A stretch of 64,000 nucleotides of DNA from assembly GCA_009363875.1 (NCBI GenBank), contig CM018686.1:8494001-8558000 (forward strand), given 5' to 3'. This DNA comes from Mikania micrantha. Lineage: Eukaryota; Streptophyta; Magnoliopsida; Asterales; Asteraceae. Numbering within the stretch: position 1 is the stretch's first letter; every line of letters begins with the position of its first letter. This document shows positions 55,773 to 64,000 of the stretch, piece after piece. The position numbers and the translations under genes are program-made. The notes beneath the pieces are model-generated. The model was not told the origin of the DNA. It ran no database searches and worked only from the letters and a program-made list of their open reading frames with translations.

Positions 55773-55790
55773 AAAATACCCACACTTAAA
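55773..55790 (-). promoter_or_regulatory. Polypurine-like tract of the Athila element
   Basis: On the - strand TTTAAGTGTGGGTATTTT directly precedes the LTR start TGATGTGTTAG. AAGTGTGGG-TATTTTTG is the usual sequence at this place in plant Athila/Tat elements. Confidence 0.7.
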
Positions 55791-58370
55791 TCTTTTTCGT
55801 CCTCGAAAAAGCTAACAAAATGGAATCATAGATCAGGGCTAGTTTTTTAGTATGCAATGATGTAACAATCTTAAATCCTTGTGTATTAACCGCGATTGTT
55901 GGTATAATGGTCCAATCTAAACCCGAACACCAATTTCAAGTTCCCTAATCATGATTTATTTATGTTCAAGTCAAATCATTCGTCTTATGGATCCCATCCC
56001 TTGGTCAAAACGAGTTATCTTAATCCTAAACAATAGCTTTCAAGGCACAGGATTAAATCAAAAGACTTAAACCTACCTCTGTATGCAAACTACCTAGATA
56101 AAGTTAAAATTTCAACCTAATGATGGAGATGGATGAAGGTGTGAGCATTTTGCCTTTTTATTCTCTCATTTTCTTTTGTTTTACCTCACTTGAGCATATT
56201 ACAGCACTGTTTCACTCGGTTATGAGCCGGGGTATGATAACTGCTTTTTAGCTCTTATTCTCTCTTTCTTTTATTTGCACAGGCTCAGCTCACTTAGTGG
56301 ATTTTGGAATTTCTTTTATTTAGCGGGCGCCATAAGTCTCGGATTTATTTTCATAAAAAGAGAACATATGTGCCAGGTTTAAATTTTAAGAAATCTAGGT
56401 TGTTAGTATACAGAGGTTCCTTTATTCCCTATTACTTAGTTTCAGATTTCCCGAATTTTCCAAGTCTTAAACCTACAAGAATCCTAAATTTAAGTTTATT
56501 CTATCAAATCTAAAGGAACTTTCTATCGGCTGGGCCTACCAACAAATCCCAAATCAATACACAAGTTAGCCTCTAAAAACCTAAGCCCTAATCATAGTCC
56601 GATCATCTTCCATTTATAAAATGCAAGCCAGAACAAGGACATTTTTCAAGACTCTAGCTATATACATCCTAAAACTCTAGACTCAATCAGAAAGTGCAAA
56701 ATAAATAAATAAAAAAACGAATATGTGCAAAAAGATAAAACAAAGGTAAAAAGTGGAAAAGACTTAGCTGATCATGCAAAATCAGCACGAGTGAGTCTGA
56801 TCCAAAAAGAAGATAATCAACAGCCGGTCGTTTGCAAATGAAGTAGTCTAAGTAGTCGCCACCCGAATGTAATTGAGTACGAATGGTTAAAACCAGACTG
56901 CAAATTAAGATCTCAAACAAACCAACTAGATTAACTGAAAAAGAAAAAGACTCAAATACTGACTTGAATAATATTTACAACTGACTCAATCGAAAGAAAA
57001 ATCTTTTTGTGAATTTTTTCAAATTTTTTTTTAATTTTTTTGTGTTTTTAACTTAAAATATTTACAAATTGAGTTATTTAATTACAAGTTTTTATTTATT
57101 TACAAAAATTTCAAAAATTTTATTCAAAATTTGACTTCAACTATACAATGACCTAATTTACAAAAATTAAAATTAAAAGGCGCCAGCCTGACATACCCAC
57201 ACTTAGAACAACACATTGTCCTCAATGTGGATTTAGAACTGGCGAAAGATAATAAAAACTAGAATACAACAAAGTAAAGAGGCGGACTCCCTGATAATTT
57301 GCAATCATGTCGTGAGTGAAGCCGCGCACCTTTCTATATACAATTACAACTCATATACAATTGTTAATACAACAACAAATGAATTACAATAATACAAACA
57401 ACATTAGAACAAAGTTACAACATAAACAATAATATACAACTTTTATTTTAGTATACAATTCATTTAATAAGTTACAAAAATTATACATACTAAATTTTAT
57501 AGTTTACAATACAATACAATTGTTTTTATTAATTTTATTTTTGAATAATATTAATTATTTATAATATACAATTTTATTTTATTTATATACTTAAGGAATT
57601 TATTATTTAAAAGTACAATGTATTTTTACAAGTGCTTTATTTATTTTACAACATTTATATTTTTAACATACAACATATATATTTATTTTAATTTTACATT
57701 TACATTAATATTCAATATACATAAGTTTACATACATACATTAGTATTACATATACAACACTTATGTTACAAAACATTTTAATTTACATTTACATGAGTAT
57801 TAATATACAAAATAACATACATTATTTTTATTATTTTTAATATACTATATACATACATTAATGGACGGTGGTGTTTTTTTTTTTTTTTTATATTCTAAAA
57901 GTTTAATTACTTAAAACTAATTAATTCCTAATAGCTTAGAATAAACTTAACTATAATTAACCTAAATTATAATTAATCATAACTAAAATTATTTTTAATG
58001 AAGCAAAATTAACTAGGCAATTTTAATTAATTAAAATCCTAAGTAATCTAATTTAAACTAGCAAAATAAAATAAACTAAATTCATTAACGCTACTAAAAC
58101 CAAAATCAAGACAGAATCAAAGCAAACAAACCCTAACAAGTTTACGAAAAATTAAAATTAACCTAAAAGAGATAAAAGGAAAACCGAGTTGAGTCACTAG
58201 CGATGAATAAAGTGATCAGATTTAATGCTAGGTAATGCAATCACGGCATACCCACACTTGAATCTGACACAATTGTGCATACACACAAATACATCACCAA
58301 TCACACAAAACTCGATAAAATCAAACTAAACTATGTACACTATACACATGTTGGGCCGAAGCCCGAATCC
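55791..58370 (-). other. Non-coding region between pol and 3' LTR of the Athila element
   Basis: About 2.6 kb, strongly AT-rich from 56950 to 58200 with T- and A-homopolymers and ATACATACATT-type runs. Some Athila elements carry an envelope-like ORF here; I find no open frame with protein-like composition, so it is absent or fully decayed in this copy. Confidence 0.55.
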
Positions 58371-60468
58371 CTAACCTGCTCGGGATTCGAGGAGGACAAC
58401 ATCCTCGTCAGATGGAATCGGGCCTCCAATGTAGGGCTTCAACCGGTGCCCATTGACCTTCCACGTGTGGTCACCCGATTCCAATTCAACCGCACCATGC
58501 GGGAACACCTCACGAATCACAAATGGGCCTCTCCAACGCGACTTAAGCTTTCCTGGGAAAAGCCTCAGTCTCGAGTCATAAACCAGGACTCGATCGCCCT
58601 TCGCGAACTCCTTAACATTCCTCAATCTCCGATCGTGCAGCGCCTTCATGCGCTCCTTATAACTCCACGACCGAGCATACGCATCGTCGCGTAGCTCATC
58701 CAACTCATGCAACTGGAAGAACCGGTGCTTGGCGGTCTGTGACAAATCTAAGTTCACAGCTTTCAAAGCCCAAAAGGCCTTGTGCTCAAGCTCTACCGGA
58801 AGATGACAGGCCTTACCATAGACCATCCGATAGGGAGTCGTCCCAATCGGATTCTTAAACGCAGTCCTAAAAGCCCACAAGGCGTCATCCAATTTGTCGG
58901 CCCAATCCTTCCTAGTATGGCCGACAGTCCTCTCCAGAATCCTCTTAACTCCCCGATTCGTGTTCTCCACCTGACCGCTGGTCTGCGGATGATATGCGGT
59001 CGACAGACGGTGGGTGACCCCGTACTTGGCTAACACTTTGTCCATCTGGACATTACAGAAGTGCGTGCCACGGTCATTGATCAACGCTCTCGGAGTCCCA
59101 AACCTACAAAACAAGTGCTTCAGAAATCTCACCACTACTCGTGCGTCATTAGTGGGGAGCGCCTGTGCCTCCACCCACTTAGAAACGTAATCAATCGCGA
59201 CGAGTATATACCTGTTCCCTCGAGAAGCAGGGAAAGGTCCCATGAAATCGATGCCCCAGACATCGAAAATCTCCACAACCTGAATAGGGTGCTGGGGCAT
59301 CTCATTCCTGGATGAGATATTTCCTGTCCTCTGACAGGAATCGCACTTCCTAACCAACTCATGAGCATCCTTAAAAATGGTGGGCCAATAAAAACCAGAA
59401 TCAAACACCTTCTTCGCCGTGGAAGAAGGTCCGTGATGCCCACCAGTAAGGGCCTCATGACAGTGCCTAAGGATCTCCAATCCTTCCTCTCTGCTCACAC
59501 ACCTCCTAAAAACCTGATCAGCACACACACGGAAAAGGTAAGGCGCATCCCAGATGTAATGTCTAGTGTCAGCAAAGAACTTCTTGCGCTGCTGGAATGT
59601 CAAACCCTTAAGAAGGAAACCGCTGGCCAAATAATTGGCAATGTCTGAAAACCACGGTAATCCCTCATCTAGCCTATCCGTGCGGCAGATCTCATCTATC
59701 CTTACGCTCATAAGCGTCTCCTGGGGAAAGCTATCCCTCATCGTACCCTCTCGAATGAACTCCCTCTCCGGATCCTCAAGTCGCGACAAATGGTCGGTGG
59801 CTACGTTCTCAGCTCCCTTCTTGTCCTTGATCTCGATGTCAAACTCGGACAGAAGGAGGATCCACCTGATCAGTCTTGGCTTCGCGTCCTTTTTAGAAAA
59901 AAGGTAACGCAGAGCCGCATGATCGGTATAGACAACAGTCTTGGAGAGGACGAGATAAGACCTAAACTTATCAAATGCATAGACTACCGCCAAAAACTCC
60001 TTCTCAGTAGTCGTATAATTCTCCTGGGCGGCATCTAAGGTCTTACTCGCATAATAAATAGGGTGGAAATGCTTATCCACCCTCTGCCCAAGGACAGCCC
60101 CCACTGCGAAATCACTCGCATCACACATGAGCTCAAATGGCTGGCTCCAATCGGGGGCTATCAGAATAGGGGCGCTCACCAGCCTCTCCTTCAGATACTC
60201 GAAGGCTCGCAGACAATCATCATCAAATACAAACTCCACATCCTTCTCAAGCAAACGAGTGATAGGTCGGGTGATCTTCGAAAAATCCTTAATGAAACGT
60301 CTGTAGAATCCAGCATGACCTAAAAAGCTTCGCACAGCTTTAACACTCGTGGGAGGAGGGAGTTTGTTAATCGTATCAATCTTAGCTTTGTCGACCTGGA
60401 TGCCATCACGGGATATCTTATGACCTAGAACAATCCCCTCCGTGACCATAAAGTGGCATTTCTCCCAG
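58371..60468 (-). CDS. Athila/Tat pol: RT C-terminus, RNase H and integrase
   Basis: The frame opens just after a one-base deletion in RT (near 60472) and runs to TGA at 58371; an internal Met lies at 60449. Order: RT thumb (GHKISRDGIQVDKAK, VRSFLGHAGFYRRFIKDFS). RNase H (FAVGAVLGQRVDK, TTTEKEFLAVVYA, TDHAALRYLF). Integrase HHCC (HCHEALTGGHHG ... CDSCQRTG). Integrase core with GIDFMGPF, INDRGTHF and QVENTNRG supplying D, D and E. A C-terminal GPF module (FPGKLKSRWRGPF) follows. Integrase inserts the cDNA into host DNA. No stops inside; all listed catalytic residues are present. Confidence 0.9.
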
Positions 60469-60469
60469 T

Positions 60470-62857
60470 TCAGCTAAGATTCGTCTCCACACATCTCCTA
60501 AGCATCTTCTCCAGATTGATCAAACACTGATCGAACGAGCTTCCAAAAACAGAAAAATCATCCATGAATACCTCCATGGAAGTCTCGATCATATCCTGGA
60601 AGATAGCTACCATACACCTCTGAAAAGTCGCTGGAGCGTTACATAACCCGAACGGCATACGACGGTATGCAAAAGTGCCGTACGGGCATGTAAAAGTGGT
60701 TTTCTCCTGATCCTCTGGTGCTATCGGGATCTGGAAATAACCTGAGAAATCGTCAAGGAAACAGTAAAACTGCTGTCCCGACAAACGCTCCAGCATCTGA
60801 TCGATAAACGGAAGTGGGAAGTGGTCCTTCCGGGTGGCGTCATTCAGCTTCTGATAGTCAATGCACACCCTCCAGCCTGTGACTGTACGGGTGGGAACGA
60901 TCTCCTTCTTCTCGTTCACCACCACAATCATACCGCCCTTCTTAGGGACCACATGGACTGGGCTCACCCAGGATGAATCAGAAATAGGGTAAATGAGTCC
61001 AGCATCTAACAGGCGAAGAACCTCCTTCTTAACCACTTCTCCCATATTAGGATTAAGCCGCCTCTGTGGCTGAACCACCGGCTTATAATCCTCCTCCATC
61101 AAAATGCGATGCGTACAAAAGGAAGGGTGAATACCCTTAATGTCCATTAACTTCCACGCAATCTCCTGTTTGTCCTCTTTCAGCACAGCAATGAGTCTAC
61201 TCTTCTCCACATCTGTCAGAGCTGCTGAAATAATGACAGGTAGATCCGAGTCCCCATCAAGGAATGCATACTCAAGGTGAGGTGACAACTCCTTTAGCTC
61301 TAATGACGGGGGAGCCTCAACAGATGGCTTGTCAGCCGGATCAGAACTCTCAACCTCGAACACAGTGGGATAAACAGGAGGCTCCACGGCTAAACTGCTA
61401 GGAATGTAATCAAGATAAGCCTCAATAGCAGCAGCCTGGACCTCAACTCCCACACCCTCAACTCTCTCATCACTGTCACCTAAGTCCTGATCTCCTAACA
61501 GATCAACTCCACTGATGTAGTCCAGGAAACGATCCATAGTAGAGAAAAATGCATCTAGAAAGTACACCTGATCGTCCTGGCCACTGGAGTTCCTCATGGA
61601 CTTCATCACATTAAAGGTGACAGTATCATCTCCAACACGCAATGAGATCTTCCCCTCATAAACATCAATCATAGCCTTCGCTGTGCGAAGGAAAGGTCGT
61701 CCCATGATGAGGGGAACTCGGTCATCAGCCTGCATGTCAAGTATCACAAAATCCACTGGGAAGACAAACTTGTCCACCTTCACCAGGACATTCTCGACAA
61801 TCCCCCGAGGATACTTGACTGACCGATCAGCCAATGCCAAACTCATGTGTGTAGGTGCCGGCTCTCCAAGATCTAGCTGCTTATAAATGGAATATGGCAT
61901 CAAATTGATGCTAGCACCTAGATCAGCCAATGCATGGTTCACAGAAGAACCTCCAAACAGATAGGGAATAGTGAAAATCCCTAGATCCTCAAGCTTCTCT
62001 GGCAGCTTATTCTGAACCAGAGCCGAGCACCTAGCTCCGAAAGTCACGGTAGAGAGTGTCTCCAACTTCTTCTTGTTAGACAGGAGGTCTTTCAAGAACT
62101 TAGCATATTTCGGCATATGCTGGAGGGCCTCAACAAATGGGAGATTGATCTTAAGCTGCTTAAACATCTCCAGAAAGTGTCCATACTCTTGATCACGCTT
62201 CATCTGCAGTGCGCGTGCGGGATATGGAAGCTTAGTCAAATCAATCTCAGGCTCCTCCGCCACTCTCTTACCCTTCTTCTTCTCTTCTACCTTCCCCTTC
62301 CTCAACCTATCAACTGAAGACTCGCTGCTCGGCGCGGTACTTGTTGGGACTAGCCTCACGGGCGCCCCTGCAGGAGTCTCCATCTCTATTTCCTCGTCCA
62401 CCGGTTCATCCTCATCAGGTATGACCGGTGGTGGCAGCTCTACCTCTCCTCCTCGACCACTGCGTGTGGTCACTGCCTTCACATGACCCCTCGGGTTAGA
62501 ATCTGTGTTCGCCCTAAAAGATCCACCCGGTCTATCATCGAACCGCTTCGCCAACTCACCAACCGACCGCTGCAGATCCAAGAATCCAGCCTGCTGATTC
62601 CTCAATAGTGTGTCGTGCTCCTCGATCTTCTGGTCCCGTAGCTTGTCCTTGTCCATAATCTGCTGAAGCATCTTCATCTGCTGCGCCATCATGTCCTCAA
62701 GCTTCGTGTCTCTGTCTCGGCTACCTGAACTCTCGGGAGTATCTCTCTCAGTGATCGGGATCTGACGAGCCGGTGGCTTCTCGTACGAGCTGTTGTGGTT
62801 CCCCCGCCAATTCGACTGCTGATTCTGATGTTGTCCCTGGTTCTGATTCCTCCAATT
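60470..62857 (-). CDS. Athila/Tat gag C-terminus, protease and RT N-terminal half
   Basis: In the same frame as gag, starting directly after a TAG at 62858-62860. It contains Asn/Gln-rich gag tail, a Gln/Met/Leu coiled coil (MAQQMKMLQQIMDKDK), a retropepsin-like protease with DLGASINLMP (encoded near 61905-61925) and IMGRPFL, and RT with WVSPVHVVPKKGG, LDDFSGYFQIPI and catalytic FMDD (near 60560-60570). The frame closes with TGA at 60470, caused by a one-base deletion when compared with the downstream frame (RRCVETNL then NWEKCHFM). An RT split at this point cannot be functional. Confidence 0.88.
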   Translation of the reverse strand, partial: NWRNQNQGQHQNQQSNWRGNHNSSYEKPPARQIPITERDTPESSGSRDRDTKLEDMMAQQMKMLQQIMDKDKLRDQKIEEHDTLLRNQQAGFLDLQRSVGELAKRFDDRPGGSFRANTDSNPRGHVKAVTTRSGRGGEVELPPPVIPDEDEPVDEEIEMETPAGAPVRLVPTSTAPSSESSVDRLRKGKVEEKKKGKRVAEEPEIDLTKLPYPARALQMKRDQEYGHFLEMFKQLKINLPFVEALQHMPKYAKFLKDLLSNKKKLETLSTVTFGARCSALVQNKLPEKLEDLGIFTIPYLFGGSSVNHALADLGASINLMPYSIYKQLDLGEPAPTHMSLALADRSVKYPRGIVENVLVKVDKFVFPVDFVILDMQADDRVPLIMGRPFLRTAKAMIDVYEGKISLRVGDDTVTFNVMKSMRNSSGQDDQVYFLDAFFSTMDRFLDYISGVDLLGDQDLGDSDERVEGVGVEVQAAAIEAYLDYIPSSLAVEPPVYPTVFEVESSDPADKPSVEAPPSLELKELSPHLEYAFLDGDSDLPVIISAALTDVEKSRLIAVLKEDKQEIAWKLMDIKGIHPSFCTHRILMEEDYKPVVQPQRRLNPNMGEVVKKEVLRLLDAGLIYPISDSSWVSPVHVVPKKGGMIVVVNEKKEIVPTRTVTGWRVCIDYQKLNDATRKDHFPLPFIDQMLERLSGQQFYCFLDDFSGYFQIPIAPEDQEKTTFTCPYGTFAYRRMPFGLCNAPATFQRCMVAIFQDMIETSMEVFMDDFSVFGSSFDQCLINLEKMLRRCVETNLS

Positions 62858-63907
62858 CTAATTCTGATTCCAGCTGGGGTTTGGGTTGTAAGGCCTATTC
62901 CATCCAGAATTGATGGCCTCAACCTGTGCCTGATCAGTAACCGGGCACTCAGCAGTAGTATGTCCACCCCGACATATCTCACACTTAGCCGCTGCCATTG
63001 TCAATTCCTTAATATCCTTAGCCAGTGCCTCTAAGGCTGCAGCAGTGCTAGTGTCGGGCGTGACATGATGCATCCCTCTAATAGGGATGGGCGGAGCAAC
63101 AGTGGGCTTAACTGCCGGTGCAGGTCTCCTCACGTATGATGGGTCCTCATACTCAGCTAGGGCAAAATCTTCAAACATTGCCTCACACTCCTCAGGCTCC
63201 TTCTTATCCATGATGTGTCCCCCAGCAGCAGTGTTGAACCTTCTCTTCGTCTCCAAGGTAAGTCCATTATAGAACTTCTCAACTAAAGCCCAATCGGATA
63301 GGCCATGCTGGGGGCATGTGCTCAGAAGGGAGTTAAACCGCTCCCATGCCAAATAATATGGCTCATCATCATCCATACGGAGTGAATGGATCTGATCTCT
63401 AAGTCTGGCAGATTTAGAAGGAGGATAGTACTTCTTCAGAAACTTGGTCTGCAGATCAGCCCAAGTGGTGATGGAATCCCTGGGAAGTAAATTCAACCAG
63501 GTCGCGGCTCGGCCCGCGAGAGTAAACGGAAACAGACGGAGATAGACAGCCTCCTCAGAAACGCCTTTGATGCGAAAGGTATCGCATATACGCACGAATA
63601 GAGAAAGATGGCCGGGGGCGTCCTCATCATCAAGGCCATGAAACTGAGTCGAGTTCGTAATGGTAGACATAACATGCGACGGGATCTGCCAGTTGTTGTT
63701 GTTGACTCCCGGACGTGTGATGGCAGATCGGGCTCCAACAACTCCATGACTAGCAAGCTCGTGAACAGTCCGCCTCTGTGGCGGAGGTGGTGGTGGTTCC
63801 ATATCAAAAGAGGGATCAAGAAAACTTACCTGCTGTCGGGCCCGCAGAATCTGCTATGGTGATGTAAGCTCAAACTCTGGTGCTCCCTGCGAACGGGTGT
63901 GGGGCAT
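62858..63907 (-). pseudogene. Athila/Tat gag with two TAG codons
   Basis: I place the start at the ATG at 63907 (MPHTRSQGAPEFELTSP), upstream of the obvious internal Met at 63802, because the frame is protein-like across TAG 63854-63856 (SP-stop-QILRARQQVSFLDPSFD). The core is a typical Retrotrans_gag domain (FHGLDDEDAPGHLSLFV, RLFPFTLAGRAATWLN, FLKKYYPPSKSARLRDQI). A CCHC knuckle CEICRGGHTTAEC follows near 62945-62985. A second TAG at 62858-62860 (WNQN-stop-NWRNQNQ) separates gag from pol in the same frame. Both stops sit where CAG would encode Gln. Confidence 0.8.
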
Positions 63908-64000
63908 ACAACTATCGACAACCTAATTAAACAAACAAATAAGAATCAAGTAATCATAGAAAAACCTAATCTAAGGCACAAGTAGCAGATAACAGGCAAA

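Larger units (their letters stand above)
54053..64000 (-). mobile_element. Ty3/gypsy Athila/Tat-lineage retrotransposon, 5' LTR outside the window
   Basis: 3' LTR at 54053-55772, polypurine-like tract, about 2.6 kb of non-coding DNA, then (on the - strand) gag and pol occupying 63907-58371. Domain order gag-PR-RT-RH-IN, the integrase GPF module without chromodomain, and the gag sequence fit the Athila/Tat clade. It has inserted into RT of Sirevirus copy 2; the left target flank is AATGT (54048-54052). Nonsense codons and a frameshift in RT show the copy is not autonomous. PBS and 5' LTR lie past 64000. Confidence 0.88.

Noticed and set aside
58275..60323. Plus-strand frames opposite the Athila pol gene
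   Set aside because: Antisense shadows of RNase H and integrase coding sequence.

Overview
The window is plant nuclear DNA. Three things show this: a six-exon TIR-NBS-LRR disease-resistance gene with GT-AG introns, several lineages of plant LTR retrotransposon, and plant DNA transposons and MITEs. The style of the resistance gene, the Sirevirus envelope-like protein and the long Ty3/gypsy LTRs suggest an Asteraceae species (sunflower/daisy family). That is an inference, since no species marker is present. There are no prokaryotic features, CRISPR arrays, rRNA genes or stand-alone tRNA genes.

Layout. 1-5951: TNL gene on the + strand, complete except for one frameshift in the NB-ARC exon. About 6.3-9.2 kb: decayed CACTA (En/Spm) transposon. 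9.2-9.7 kb: decayed Ty1/copia gag. 9.9-10.5 kb: 140-bp tandem repeat. 10.5-15.8 kb: old LTR-type debris with a GC-rich island. 15.8-16.1 kb: LINE reverse-transcriptase scrap. 17.36-17.62 kb: tRNA-derived SINE with 14-bp target duplications. 17.9-18.3 kb: inverted-repeat MITE. 18.3-20.2 kb: Helitron-like DNA. 21.0-21.5 kb: N-terminal fragment of a conserved plant protein, cut by LTR-type sequence. 21.7-21.9 kb: hAT MITE.

22.8-38.2 kb: a Ty3/gypsy (Tekay/Del-like) LTR and decayed gag, split by a young 10.5-kb Ty1/copia Sirevirus on the - strand (25821-36344). The Sirevirus has near-identical LTRs, gag, RT/RNase H and an envelope-like region, but has lost protease and integrase. 38.7-40.3 kb: a second, broken TNL on the - strand, convergent with the first and hit by a hAT element. 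41.5-42.2 kb: two hairpin MITEs in TA microsatellites. 42.2-47.9 kb: another long gypsy LTR containing a higher-order minisatellite that was hit by a solo LTR. 47.9-54.05 kb: a second Sirevirus copy on the + strand, which keeps protease and integrase but is cut inside RT. 54.05-64 kb (and beyond): an Athila/Tat-type gypsy element on the - strand, inserted into that copy.

Functionally, the only host-gene content is the TNL gene, its broken paralogue and one truncated N-terminus. Everything else is repeats in nested layers. The nesting gives a relative order: gypsy LTR, then Sirevirus, then Athila on the right; and duplicated gypsy LTR, then Sirevirus in the middle. The two Sirevirus copies complement each other: each shows what the other has lost.
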